Shown here one piece after another: positions 1 to 12,214 of a stretch of DNA of 64,000 nt. Under the pieces are notes generated by a model that did not search any database, was not told where the DNA came from, and saw nothing but the letters and a program-made list of their open reading frames with translations. The stretch's first letter is position 1, and each line of letters begins with the position of its first letter. The position numbers were made by a program, and so were the translations under genes. Source of the stretch: Arenimonas sp. GTDB taxonomy: Bacteria > Pseudomonadota > Gammaproteobacteria > Xanthomonadales > Xanthomonadaceae. Location: NCBI RefSeq assembly GCF_022842045.1, contig NZ_JALHQI010000005.1:1-64000 (forward strand), in the 5' to 3' direction.

Positions 1-133
1 CCGGCAGGCCTGCGTGCTGCTGCAGCGCCAGCCGCAGCGCCGGCGGAGGCGCGATCGCCTGCAGGCCGCCCGCGCGCGACTCCGCCTTGTGGCCGGGCAG
101 GCGCAGGCCGCCGGGGAAGGAGTGCAGGCGCAC
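1..133 (-). CDS. rsxC: RsxC/RnfC electron transport subunit, N-terminal fragment
   Basis: This is the first 44 codons of a gene that runs off the left edge, so it is absent from the ORF track. The GTG start at 133 is followed by VRLHSFPGGLRLPGHK and then a stretch ending LALQQHAGLP, which matches the typical RsxC/RnfC N-terminus (a FxGGxxxPxxK segment, then LPLxQHxG). RsxC is the NADH- and Fe-S-binding subunit of the membrane Rnf/Rsx ion-translocating electron transport complex, which also keeps SoxR reduced in enterics. It begins 15 bases after the stop of the enoyl-CoA hydratase gene and is probably cotranscribed with it. Only the N-terminus is visible, so the Fe-S and flavin domains cannot be checked. 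Confidence 0.72.
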   Translation of the reverse strand, partial: MRLHSFPGGLRLPGHKAESRAGGLQAIAPPPALRLALQQHAGLP

Positions 134-148
134 GGCCGGCGCTCGCCC

Positions 149-931
149 TCAGCGGCCGCTGAAGGTCGGGCTGCGGCGGGCCAGGAAGGCGCTGGTGCCT
201 TCCTTCATGTCCTCGGTGCTGAAGGTGACCGCGAATACCTGGGTCTCGAACTCGAGGCCGGCATCCAGCGCGGCTTCGCCGCCGACCAGCACGGCGTCGA
301 GGATGCCGCGCAGCGCCTGCGGCGCGGCGTTGGCCAGCTGGTTCGCCAGCTTCAGGGTCTCGGCCTCGAGCTCGGCGGCCGGCACCACGCGGGTCAGGAT
401 GCCCAGCGCGGCGGCCCGGGCAGCGTCGATCGGCTGGCCCAGCAGGCACAGCTCCAGCGCCGCGGACCGGCCGGCCAGGCGCAGCAGGCGCTGGGTGCCG
501 CCGAAGCCGGGCACCAGGCCGAGGTTGATCTCGGGCTGGCCGACCTTGGCTGTGTCGGCGGCGATGCGCAGGTGGCAGGCCATGGCCAGCTCCAGGCCAC
601 CGCCGAGGGCGAAGCCATTCACCATCGCCACCACCGGCTTGCCCAGCTGCTCGATGCGGCTCATCAGTCGCTGGCCGTGGCGCGAGAAATCGCGGGCCTG
701 GGCCGGGGTGAGGCCGTTCATCTCGGCGATGTCGGCGCCGGCGACGAAGGCCTTGGGACCGGCGCCGGTAAGCACCACCACGCGCACCGAGGCATCGTCC
801 GCGGCCGCGGCGAAGGCGTGGTGGAGTTCGGCCAGGGTGTCCTGGTTGAGGGCGTTGAGCTTGTCGGGGCGGTTGAGCGTGATCCGGCGGACGGCGCCGG
901 CGTCCTCGACGAGCAGGTTGCGGAAGGTCAT
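149..931 (-). CDS. Enoyl-CoA hydratase (crotonase family)
   Basis: A 260-residue crotonase of normal family length, expected to hydrate short-chain trans-2-enoyl-CoA in fatty acid or amino acid degradation in the cytoplasm. Both catalytic glutamates of true hydratases are present: one after the oxyanion-hole segment GFALGGGLELA, the other in GQPEINLG, followed by the conserved PGFGGTQRL. The N-terminus has the usual ITLNRPDKLNALN motif. The gene is divergent from the FKBP gene across a 163-base gap and lies just upstream of rsxC. Substrate is not determinable; it resembles PaaF/Crt-type enzymes. Confidence 0.88.
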   Translation of the reverse strand: MTFRNLLVEDAGAVRRITLNRPDKLNALNQDTLAELHHAFAAAADDASVRVVVLTGAGPKAFVAGADIAEMNGLTPAQARDFSRHGQRLMSRIEQLGKPVVAMVNGFALGGGLELAMACHLRIAADTAKVGQPEINLGLVPGFGGTQRLLRLAGRSAALELCLLGQPIDAARAAALGILTRVVPAAELEAETLKLANQLANAAPQALRGILDAVLVGGEAALDAGLEFETQVFAVTFSTEDMKEGTSAFLARRSPTFSGR

Positions 932-1094
932 GGGGACTCCGTTCGGGGCGGTGATTCCAGGGAACTCTCGGCGTCCGCGCGGGTCGGACAGGGGCGACTG
1001 GCCCGTGTCAGTAGCGGTTCAGCCGTGCGGGGGATATCCTAGCGCGGCCTTTGGGACGCCACAGCGCCCCCTTTCCACCACTGGAGATTCCCTG

Positions 1095-1826
1095 ATGAAG
1101 TTGCGTCTGTTGGCTGCCTCCCTGGCGGCCCTTGGTCTCGGGGCCGGCGTCGCCGTTGCCCAGACCGCCCCGGCCCCCGCCCAGCAGCAGGCCCCTGCGC
1201 CGGCGCCGCTTGACAAGGCCGTCCTGAACTACGCCATCGGTTACGACCAGGGCGCTGGCCTGGCCGAGCTGGGCACCGACATCGACATCAATGCGGTCAT
1301 CCGCGCGATGCAGGATGGCTATGCCAAGAAGCAGCCGGCCTATCCGCAGGCGCAGATGGAAGCCCAGCTCGCCGGCTTCTCGCAGCGCATGAACGCCAAG
1401 ATGCGCGCCCAGCTCGAAGCCGCCGCGCGCGAGAACCGCGCCAAGTCCGAGGCCTTCCTGGCCGCGAACCGCACCAAGTCCGGCGTGATCACCCTGCCGA
1501 GCGGCGTGCAGTACCGCATCATCGAGACGGGCACCGGCCCGAAGCCGACGCCGGGCAGCACGATCGAGATCCACTACCGGGGCTCGATCTCCACCGGCCA
1601 GGAGTTCTTCAACACCTACGCCCAGAACACGGCGGTCCCGCCGCCGGCGTCGCTCAAGATCGAGCAGTTCCCGGTCGAGGGTGGCCGCGAGGCGTTGATG
1701 ATGATGCCGGCCGGTTCGCGCTGGGAAGTCTTCGTGCCGCCGGGCAAGGCCTTCGGCGACAATCCGCGCCCCGTGGGCCCGGGCCAGGCCCTCGTGCTCG
1801 ACATCAAGCTCATCAGCGTCAAGTAA
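1095..1826 (+). CDS. Secreted FKBP-type peptidyl-prolyl cis-trans isomerase
   Basis: A 243-residue periplasmic or outer-membrane-associated prolyl isomerase of the Mip/FkpA type. Residues 1-22 are a signal peptide (MKLRLLAASLAALGLG, cleavage near AVAQ). A Pro/Ala/Gln linker follows, then an FKBP N-terminal dimerisation-type helical domain to about residue 130, then the C-terminal FKBP fold (SGVQYRIIETGTG, IHYRG, FPVEGGREALMMMPAGSRWEVFVPPGKAFG). The ORF track begins at 87, but that extension is a non-coding read-through; the ATG at 1095 follows a GGAG ribosome binding site and gives the signal peptide. It is likely a folding factor for secreted proteins. Confidence 0.9.
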   Translation: MKLRLLAASLAALGLGAGVAVAQTAPAPAQQQAPAPAPLDKAVLNYAIGYDQGAGLAELGTDIDINAVIRAMQDGYAKKQPAYPQAQMEAQLAGFSQRMNAKMRAQLEAAARENRAKSEAFLAANRTKSGVITLPSGVQYRIIETGTGPKPTPGSTIEIHYRGSISTGQEFFNTYAQNTAVPPPASLKIEQFPVEGGREALMMMPAGSRWEVFVPPGKAFGDNPRPVGPGQALVLDIKLISVK

Positions 1827-1833
1827 TCCCGCG

Positions 1834-1861
1834 GTCCGCCGCGCCCCCGGGCGCGGCGGAC
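1834..1861 (+). terminator. Perfect 13-bp hairpin after the FKBP gene, no T-tract
   Basis: GTCCGCCGCGCCC and its exact reverse complement are separated by only two bases, starting 7 bases after the FKBP stop and ending 13 bases before the DUF1289 start. No run of T follows, so it is not a standard intrinsic terminator. It may stabilise the FKBP mRNA end or attenuate read-through. Confidence 0.45.
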
Positions 1862-1874
1862 TGGCGTTGCCTGC

Positions 1875-2060
1875 ATGCAAACCCCTTATCGCGCCGTCCT
1901 CAGCCCCTGCGTCGGGATCTGTTCCCTGGACGCCAACGGCCTGTGCGAAGGCTGCCACCGCACCAGCGCCGAAATCGCGCGCTGGTCGCAAATGAGTGAC
2001 GACGAGCGCCTGCAGTTCATGGACGTCGTCCTGCCGCGTCGCGAGGCGCAACGGGTGTGA
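1875..2060 (+). CDS. DUF1289 small Cys-rich protein
   Basis: A 61-residue protein with the DUF1289 signature: SPCVGICSLDANGLCEGCHRT, four clustered cysteines likely to bind a metal, followed by the conserved helical part with ARWSQMSDDER. Length is typical. Its function is unknown in general. The stop codon overlaps the GTG start of the Nudix gene (GTGA), so the two are translationally coupled, the first link of a three-gene chain. There is no clear Shine-Dalgarno before its ATG. Confidence 0.85.
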   Translation: MQTPYRAVLSPCVGICSLDANGLCEGCHRTSAEIARWSQMSDDERLQFMDVVLPRREAQRV

Positions 2061-2677
2061 GCCCGCGGTTCGATCCTTTCGAACGCCTGCCCCGCGCGCT
2101 TCATTCGCTCGACCACCCCCCGTCCGGACCCGGCTGGAACCACGCCGAACTCGCCGACCTGCTGCCGCTGGACGTGCCCCTGCGCCTGGCCGCCGTGCTG
2201 GTGGCGCTGGTGCAGCGTCCCGGCGGCCCGCGCGTGCTGCTGACGCGCCGCACAGAAGCGCTGAGGCTGCATGCCGGGCAGGTCAGTTTCCCGGGCGGCC
2301 GGATCGAAACCAGCGACGCCGACCCGGTGGCCGCCGCGCTGCGCGAGGCGCACGAGGAAGTCGGGCTGGCCTCGTCGCATTCCTCGCCGCTGGGCTACCT
2401 CGATCCGTTCGTGACCATCACCGGTTTCCACGTGTATCCGGTGGTGGCCATCGTGGGCGACGGCTACCAGCCGGTCGTGGATCCGTCGGAAGTCGCCGAG
2501 GCCTTCGAAGTGCCGCTGGACTTCCTGCTCGACCCGGCCAACGTGCACGAGCTGGAGGTGGACTGGCAGGGGCGTCGCCGCCGCCTGCTCGAGTACCGCT
2601 ACGAAGGCCACCGCATCTGGGGCGCCACCGCGGCGATGCTGGTGAACTTCCGCCAGCGCCTGGAGCAGGCGGCGTGA
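2057..2677 (+). CDS. Nudix hydrolase, CoA pyrophosphatase type
   Basis: A 206-residue Nudix enzyme. The CoA-pyrophosphatase subgroup signature is visible before the Nudix box (LLTRRTEALRLHAGQVSFPGG region), and the Nudix box itself has REAHEEVGL with the metal-binding glutamates. Such enzymes cleave CoA and its derivatives to acyl-phosphopantetheine and 3',5'-ADP. The gene starts with GTG overlapping the upstream stop by four bases and ends with a four-base overlap into the sulfurtransferase, so it is the middle gene of a coupled trio. E. coli NudL (YeaB) is the closest named family. Confidence 0.87.
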   Translation: MSPRFDPFERLPRALHSLDHPPSGPGWNHAELADLLPLDVPLRLAAVLVALVQRPGGPRVLLTRRTEALRLHAGQVSFPGGRIETSDADPVAAALREAHEEVGLASSHSSPLGYLDPFVTITGFHVYPVVAIVGDGYQPVVDPSEVAEAFEVPLDFLLDPANVHELEVDWQGRRRRLLEYRYEGHRIWGATAAMLVNFRQRLEQAA

Positions 2678-3525
2678 ACTGGCAGGCGCTGGTGTCGCCC
2701 GAGGACCTGGCCGCGGCGCTCGGCCGCGCCGAACTGGTCGTCGTGGACTGCCGCCACGTGCTCGCCGATGCCGATGCCGGCGAGCGTGCCTGGCGCGAAT
2801 CGCACGTGCCCGGCGCCAGCCACGCGCACCTGGACCGCGACCTCAGCGATCACGGCAAGCCAGCCGCCTTCGGCCGCCACCCGCTGCCCGACGCCGCGGC
2901 GTTCAATGCCCTGCTGGTGCGCCTGGGCATCACGCCCGCGCACCAGGTGGTGGCCTACGACGCGGGCGATGGCGCGATGGCAGCGGCGCGCTTCTGGTGG
3001 CTGCTGCGGCTGGCCGGGCACGTTCGCGTCGCGGTGCTCGATGGCGGGTTCGCGGCATGGACGGCGAAAGGCCTGCCCGTGGACGCGAACCTGCCGACGC
3101 CCGCGCCGGGACGCTATTCGGCGGGGTTCGACCCAAGCCAGGTCGCAACGACCGACGAGGTCCTCGGGCGCCTCCCGGGGCCTGCGGGATGGTTGCTCGA
3201 TGCACGTGCGCCCGAGCGCTTCCGCGGCGAAGTGGAGCCCCTCGATCCCGTGGCCGGCCACATCCCGGGTGCGGTGAACCGGCCGTTCGGCGCCAATCTT
3301 TCCGGCGGCCGCTTCAAGCCCGCGGAGGTACTCGCTGCCGAGTTCAGGGCGCTGCTCGGCGCGCGCTCGCCGTCGGAGCTCGTGCTGTCCTGCGGCTCGG
3401 GCGTGACGGCCTGCCATAACGCACTGGCGATGGCGCACGCCGGGTTGCCGGGTGCGCGTGTTTACGCGCCATCCTGGAGCGGTTGGGTCAGCGACCGCGC
3501 GCGGCCGGTGGCCACCGGCGACTGA
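2674..3525 (+). CDS. sseA: Sulfurtransferase (tandem rhodanese domains)
   Basis: A 283-residue protein with two rhodanese domains. The N-terminal one is inactive-type; the C-terminal one carries the active-site loop CGSGVTAC, the form typical of 3-mercaptopyruvate sulfurtransferase. The intervening SESHVPGA/GHIPGA-type motifs are present (RESHVPGASH and GHIPGAVNRPF). It transfers sulfane sulfur to thiol acceptors or cyanide in the cytoplasm. The GTG start overlaps the Nudix stop (GTGA); the ORF track start at 1996 includes unrelated upstream frame. The SseA assignment rests on the loop sequence; a thiosulfate-preferring enzyme is possible. Confidence 0.82.
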   Translation: MNWQALVSPEDLAAALGRAELVVVDCRHVLADADAGERAWRESHVPGASHAHLDRDLSDHGKPAAFGRHPLPDAAAFNALLVRLGITPAHQVVAYDAGDGAMAAARFWWLLRLAGHVRVAVLDGGFAAWTAKGLPVDANLPTPAPGRYSAGFDPSQVATTDEVLGRLPGPAGWLLDARAPERFRGEVEPLDPVAGHIPGAVNRPFGANLSGGRFKPAEVLAAEFRALLGARSPSELVLSCGSGVTACHNALAMAHAGLPGARVYAPSWSGWVSDRARPVATGD

Positions 3526-3912
3526 TCAGAGCCTGAGCGCGTCGTCCGGTCCGGCGGCAGGCACCGGCAGGATGTCCACGCGCGTCAGCTCGACGCCATC
3601 CACCGTCATCCTCCAGCGGCCATCGACCCGCCGCGGCGGGTGCGTCACCTCGAAGCTGGCGCTGAGCAAGCCCATCCCGATCTTGAAGCCGCGTTCGTTG
3701 AACGAATGGCAGGCGCCCTCGATGGTCAGCCGGGACGTGCCGGTCACGCGCTCGTAGTCGGCGTGGCCGTCCGCGCGGATCACCAGCAGCGTGCCGTCGC
3801 CGCGCCAGTGGCCGACGTAGTTGGCGTAGTCCGCCGGCACGGGCTTGGCGCAGGCCACCAGCCACAGGCAGGCGGCCAGCCACAGCCAGCGGGCGGACGG
3901 CCGGGCGCTCAC
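3526..3912 (-). CDS. Small lipoprotein of unknown function
   Basis: A 128-residue protein with a lipoprotein signal: basic N-terminus, hydrophobic stretch and lipobox LVAC at about residues 18-21. The mature part contains a pattern suggestive of a small beta-rich domain (YVGHWRGDGTLLVIRADGHADYER). I do not recognise a named family. Its ATG overlaps the stop of the upstream enoyl-CoA isomerase gene by four bases, and its stop abuts the convergent sulfurtransferase stop with no gap, so there is no room for a terminator between them. Confidence 0.7.
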   Translation of the reverse strand: MSARPSARWLWLAACLWLVACAKPVPADYANYVGHWRGDGTLLVIRADGHADYERVTGTSRLTIEGACHSFNERGFKIGMGLLSASFEVTHPPRRVDGRWRMTVDGVELTRVDILPVPAAGPDDALRL

Positions 3913-4664
3913 TTCTTGAGCCGGGCCACCAGCGCCTGCAGCGCCGCCTGCGTGTCAGGGGCGTACCAGGCGTCGATGAACCCCTCGAGCTGGCGGTCGT
4001 CGAAGCCTTCCAGCGCGGCGACCAGGTCGGCGCGGGCGATGCGGCGCGTGGCCAGCATCGCGGCCGACGGCAGCGCCAGCAGTTCCTCCAGCCAGTGTTT
4101 GGCGCGCACCAGGACATGTTCGGCGTCGGTGAGTTCGTCGACCAGGCCGATGGCCTGCGCCACCTCCGATTCCACCAGCGCACCCGACACCAGCAGGCGC
4201 TCGGCGCGGTAGGGGCCGACCACGCGGCGCATCAGGTGCTGGATGGCGTCGGGCGCGACCAGGCCCACCTGCACTTCGTTCAACCCGATGCGGAACGGTC
4301 CGCGGGCCATGACCCGGTAGTCGCAGCACAGCGCCAGCACGCAGCCACCGGCCGGGCTGTGGCCGCCGATCGCGGCCACGACCGGCACGGGGCAGTTCGC
4401 GATGGCGCGCGCGGCGGCGAACAGCGAAGCCCAGCCCGGCCCCAGCGCGGCGCGATCCAGGCCCATCAGGTGCGGCACGTCCATGCCGCCGGAGAACACC
4501 TTGCTGCCGCCGGTGAGGATGATGCCGCGGGCACCCTCGGCGGGCGCGGCCTGGACCGCGGTGCGCAGCGCACTGAGCAGTTCCGGCGTGAGCGCATTGA
4601 CCGGCGGGCGGGCCAGCCGGATTTCCTGGATGTGTCCGTGGCGGTGGAGTTCGATCATGGCCAA
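3909..4664 (-). CDS. Delta3,delta2-enoyl-CoA isomerase-like crotonase
   Basis: A 251-residue crotonase-fold protein. The first hydratase glutamate is replaced by Val (SPAGGCVLALCCDYR), while the second is kept in IGLNEVQVGLVAP. This matches the pattern of mitochondrial-type enoyl-CoA isomerase ECI1 (PAGGC then LNETQLGIIAP), which uses one glutamate to move the double bond during oxidation of unsaturated fatty acids. I therefore infer isomerase rather than hydratase activity. It lies 4 bases after the DUF4139 gene and overlaps the lipoprotein gene by 4 bases, within one reverse operon. Confidence 0.82.
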   Translation of the reverse strand: MAMIELHRHGHIQEIRLARPPVNALTPELLSALRTAVQAAPAEGARGIILTGGSKVFSGGMDVPHLMGLDRAALGPGWASLFAAARAIANCPVPVVAAIGGHSPAGGCVLALCCDYRVMARGPFRIGLNEVQVGLVAPDAIQHLMRRVVGPYRAERLLVSGALVESEVAQAIGLVDELTDAEHVLVRAKHWLEELLALPSAAMLATRRIARADLVAALEGFDDRQLEGFIDAWYAPDTQAALQALVARLKK

Positions 4665-4668
4665 GCCT

Positions 4669-6138
4669 TCAGTCGATGCGTACGTCGGGGGCCCAACGAT
4701 ACCGCACCGTGTAGGTCAGGCGCGCCTCGCCGCCCGCGGGCACGGCCAGGTCGAACCAGGCGGACTGGGCATCGCGCTCGCCGGGCTGCACGCTGGTGCT
4801 GGTGATGTCCCAGTCGCTCCAGCGCGGCATCGCCTCGTGGATGCGCACGGTGGCGGCCTCGTCCTTGGCATTGCGGACGAGCACGCTGACGCGCTCCTCC
4901 ATCTGGCGGCCGGCGCGGTCGACGCGGAACGACTCGCGCTTGCGCTCGGCGGTGAGGTCGAAGACGGTGCCCAGCGCCAACTCCACTTCCGCGTTGGCGG
5001 GCGTGTGGCCCAGCATGGCCTCGCCCAGCAAGTTGCCGCCATCGAACACGCGGACACGGCCGGCGGGCAGCGGCGCGCCCAGCCCGGTCGCCTTGGCATT
5101 GGTGAAGCCGAGGCTGGCGATCACCGGCTGCTCGCCTTCGACGGCATTGAAGTTGGCGTCGATCATGGGCTGCGGCGGGCGCCAGGTGCCGATGGGTGCG
5201 CGGGTTTCGTACCGGCGCTGGCAGGCGATGCCGTTCGCCGGTGCCACCAGCGGGATTCGCTGCACGCTGCCCTGCGGCAAGTCGGCGCTGCCCGGGATGC
5301 GGTAGGCGTGGTATTCGCCGGAGGCTTCCGCTGCCGGCGCCGGTGCCGCCATCGCGTCCATCATCACTTCGCTGCGATAGGCCTTGGCCATGCGCGGCCC
5401 CGAAGCCTGGGTGCGGTTCGGTTCGCCTGCGACCAGGGTCAGGGCCACGCCGTTGAAGTCGGCGCCGGCGCGGTTGGCGACCATGGCCGCGCCCTCGAGG
5501 TCCATGCGGCAGGCGCGCGCGCCGCCGGACACATCCACCTGGTAGTCGGCGCGCCAGGCCAGGCCGGCGGTGGCGTAGCCGAGGTTGAAGGTTTGCCGGC
5601 CAGCACGGCTGGCGACCAGCTCCCAGCTCAGCGTCGGCTCGTTGACCAGGCCGGCGGGCAGGCGCGGCAGTTCGAAGTTCGAGTAGTTCGCCAACACCTT
5701 CACCCGGCCGTCGGGCAGGCGCAGGGTGAGGCCGTTGCCGGCGGCCAGCAGCACGCCGGTGTAAGACTGGCGGGCATCGCCGACCGACTGTTCGACGGTG
5801 ACGGTCTGGCCCAGGGCGCGGCGCAGCAGGTCGTCCTGGCCGGCCAGCGCGAAGTCGAAGCGCTGGCTGCGCACCTGGGCATTGCCCTGCGGGCGCAGGC
5901 GAACGGTGCTGGCATCGAGTGCGGCGGGCAGGCCGCCGAGCGACACGGAATTGCTGCCGCTGGCCAGGTCGAAGCCCAGCGCGGACGCGACCAGGGCATA
6001 GCCGGGACCGCCGGGCATGGCTTCCGACTGCACGACGGCGTCGTAGTCGCCGCTGTAGAGGGTGAGCCGGGTTTCGGCGGCGTCGGCCGTGGCTAGGGTG
6101 GGCAGGGCGATGGCGGCGGCGAGCAGGGTGCGTTTCAT
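4669..6138 (-). CDS. DUF4139 domain-containing exported protein
   Basis: A 489-residue protein with a signal peptide (MKRTLLAAAIALPTLATADA) and the DUF4139 beta-rich domain over most of its C-terminal part (for example SWELVASRAGRQTFNLGYATAGLAWRADY split over the central region, and the final LTYTVRYRW). The function of this family is unknown. The start is moved in from 6246 because the ATG at 6138 follows AAGGAG at good spacing and gives a signal peptide. It heads the reverse operon with the enoyl-CoA isomerase and the lipoprotein, and is divergent from the copper chaperone gene with only 38 bases between starts. Confidence 0.82.
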   Translation of the reverse strand: MKRTLLAAAIALPTLATADAAETRLTLYSGDYDAVVQSEAMPGGPGYALVASALGFDLASGSNSVSLGGLPAALDASTVRLRPQGNAQVRSQRFDFALAGQDDLLRRALGQTVTVEQSVGDARQSYTGVLLAAGNGLTLRLPDGRVKVLANYSNFELPRLPAGLVNEPTLSWELVASRAGRQTFNLGYATAGLAWRADYQVDVSGGARACRMDLEGAAMVANRAGADFNGVALTLVAGEPNRTQASGPRMAKAYRSEVMMDAMAAPAPAAEASGEYHAYRIPGSADLPQGSVQRIPLVAPANGIACQRRYETRAPIGTWRPPQPMIDANFNAVEGEQPVIASLGFTNAKATGLGAPLPAGRVRVFDGGNLLGEAMLGHTPANAEVELALGTVFDLTAERKRESFRVDRAGRQMEERVSVLVRNAKDEAATVRIHEAMPRWSDWDITSTSVQPGERDAQSAWFDLAVPAGGEARLTYTVRYRWAPDVRID

Positions 6139-6164
6139 CAACAACTCCTTGAGGCGCGTGGGAT

Positions 6165-6170
6165 TATCAT
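6165..6170 (+). promoter_or_regulatory. -10-like TATCAT directly before the PCu(A)C start
   Basis: TATCAT lies 6 bases before the ATG at 6177, a distance at which transcription would begin at or next to the start codon. No Shine-Dalgarno is present between them. No convincing -35 was found, so this is a weak promoter call. Confidence 0.35.
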
Positions 6171-6176
6171 AGGCCC

Positions 6177-6629
6177 ATGAACGCACTGCGCCTTGTCTTG
6201 GGGTTAACCGCGGTCCTGTCGGCTTCAGCCGCCGTTGGGGCTCCACCGGATTGCATGCCGGTCATCGAAACGCCGTGGGTGCGCGCCGCGCCGCCGGGGG
6301 CCGCTTCGCTGGCGGGCTACCTGGTGCTGCGTAATCCCTGCGCGGCGGCGGTGGAAGTGGCCGATGTCGAAAGCAAGGACTTCGGCATGCCGATGATCCA
6401 CCGCACCGTGGTCGAGGACGGCGTCAGCCGGATGCGGCCGGCGGGGAAACGGGTGGTCGCGCCCGGCGAGACGCTGCGCTTCGAGCCCGGCGGCCTGCAC
6501 CTGATGCTGATGCGCCCGCTGCGGCCGCTCGCCGAAGGCGACACCGCGCGCGTCCGCCTGGTGCTGGCGGACGGGCGGCGGGTGTTCGCGGAGTTCCCGG
6601 TGCGACGCGAAGCGCCCGCGGCGCCTTGA
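6177..6629 (+). CDS. Periplasmic copper chaperone PCu(A)C
   Basis: A 150-residue exported protein with signal peptide (cleavage near SAAVGA). It has the exact copper site spacing H-X10-M-X21-H-X-M: His in MIHRTVV, Met in SRMRPA, then GGLHLML. PCu(A)C proteins bind Cu(I) in the periplasm and help deliver it to the CuA centre of cytochrome c oxidase, often with Sco proteins. No sco or cox gene is adjacent here. It ends one base before the convergent thioesterase stop. Confidence 0.9.
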   Translation: MNALRLVLGLTAVLSASAAVGAPPDCMPVIETPWVRAAPPGAASLAGYLVLRNPCAAAVEVADVESKDFGMPMIHRTVVEDGVSRMRPAGKRVVAPGETLRFEPGGLHLMLMRPLRPLAEGDTARVRLVLADGRRVFAEFPVRREAPAAP

Positions 6630-6630
6630 C

Positions 6631-7025
6631 TCAGCCGCCGCAGGCGGCGCGCACGTTGTCCGGCAGCGGCACCGACTGCCCGCTGCGTTCGATCCACACC
6701 AGCACGGTGTGGCCGTCGCAATAGACGATGGACGGATCGGCCGCCGACAGGATCCGGTGGCCGAGCGTGAGGCTCTTGCCGCCGACCCGTTCGGCGAACA
6801 GCTCGATCCGCAGCGTCTCCGGCCAGTGTGCCGGGCGGCGGTAGTTCACCGTCACCGACGCCATCACCGGCGCCGAGGTCTCGCCGGCCCAGTCGCTGGA
6901 AAGCGACTTGAACCAGCGCACGCGCGCCTCCTCGATGTAGCCGAGGTAGCTGGCGTTGTTGACGTGGTTGAACGCATCCATGTCGCGCCAGCGCGACTCG
7001 ATGTCGAGGGTGTAGACGGTCGGGG

Positions 7026-7029
<4 letters not shown>
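6631..7029 (-). CDS. Acyl-CoA thioesterase, 4HBT/hot-dog family
   Basis: A 132-residue single hot-dog domain protein. The 4HBT-type motif [21 protein letters not shown] contains the catalytic Asp and the conserved HVNN. Such enzymes hydrolyse acyl-CoA or 4-hydroxybenzoyl-CoA-type thioesters; substrate cannot be assigned. Its ATG overlaps the uvrA stop by four bases (ATGA), so it is probably translated from the uvrA transcript, an unusual pairing. Confidence 0.82.
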
Positions 7030-9962
<2,933 letters not shown>

Positions 9963-10193
9963 GCGCCTGGGGGCGGCTCCGGAGGGAGGAACCCGGCAGT
10001 CTAGCAGCCCGCCGTCGGCAGGCCGTGACTCCCCGTTCGCCGGTCCGAAGTCTAGGCCCGTCAGGCACTTACCCTGCCTGGACCGCCTTGCCGGCGGCTC
10101 GCGCCGCCGCCGCCGGGGGCCCCGTCCCGCCCGGGGCCGGGGTCGGGTCAAGGACGGGGTGCCGCCCCGGTGGCGGGTGGAAGCGGGAAGGGT
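9963..10193. other. Intergenic region between uvrA and the rplU promoter
   Basis: The uvrA to rplU gap is 324 bases. This part is extremely GC-rich (runs such as CGGGGCCGGGG) and must contain the uvrA promoter on the minus strand, but I see no clear -35/-10 pair and no LexA box. The rplU promoter is listed separately. Confidence 0.5.
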
Positions 10194-10223
10194 TTGACCG
10201 GCAAAGGGTTTTTCGCCTAGAAT
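10194..10223 (+). promoter_or_regulatory. sigma70-type promoter of rplU-rpmA
   Basis: TTGACC at 10194-10199 and TAGAAT at 10218-10223 are separated by 18 bases. The predicted start near 10230 leaves a leader of about 57 bases before rplU, which carries an AGAGGAA ribosome binding site. Confidence 0.62.
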
Positions 10224-10286
10224 CCCGCTTCTGTCCGTTGACCGCGGGCAGGCATTGGTCAAAATAACTACAGAGGAATCCCGGTC

Positions 10287-10598
10287 ATGTACGCAGTCAT
10301 CGTTACCGGCGGTAAACAGTACCGCGTGATGCAGGGCGAGACCCTGAAGGTCGAGAAGCTCGACCTCGAAGAAGGCCAGTCCTTCGACATCGAAAGCGTC
10401 CTGATGGTGGGCAATGGTGACAAGGTCACCGTCGGCACCCCGAACGTCGCCGGCGCCAAGGTCACCGCGAAGATCAAGTCGCACGGCCGCCTCGACAAGG
10501 TCCGCATCGTCAAGTTCCGCCGCCGCAAGCACCATCGCAAGCAGATGGGCCACCGGCAGTACTTCACCGAAATCGAAATCACCGGCATCGCCGGCTAA
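10287..10598 (+). CDS. rplU: 50S ribosomal protein L21
   Basis: A 103-residue L21 of standard length: [14 protein letters not shown] at the N-terminus and the conserved basic segment [16 protein letters not shown] near the C-terminus. L21 binds 23S rRNA in the large subunit. First gene of the rplU-rpmA unit with obgE downstream, the classical order in proteobacteria. A good ribosome binding site (AGAGGA) precedes the ATG. Confidence 0.98.
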   Translation: MYAVIVTGGKQYRVMQGETLKVEKLDLEEGQSFDIESVLMVGNGDKVTVGTPNVAGAKVTAKIKSHGRLDKVRIVKFRRRKHHRKQMGHRQYFTEIEITGIAG

Positions 10599-10616
10599 GC
10601 CCGAGGAGATAACGTC

Positions 10617-12099
<1,483 letters not shown>

Positions 12100-12151
12100 G
12101 GCCGGCCTGCAGCACGCCGGCATGGCCGGCCGATCCAAATCCCAGGCAGCA

Positions 12152-12177
12152 AAAAGGCCGGCTTTCGCCGGCCTTTT
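12152..12177. terminator. Bidirectional terminator between obgE and rpsT
   Basis: AAAAGGCCGGC and GCCGGCCTTTT pair around a 4-base loop. A-tract and T-tract on the two sides let it serve both convergent genes. Confidence 0.85.
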
Positions 12178-12214
12178 CTCGCCGATCGGCCGGGCGCCCG
12201 GGGGCGCCGCGGGA

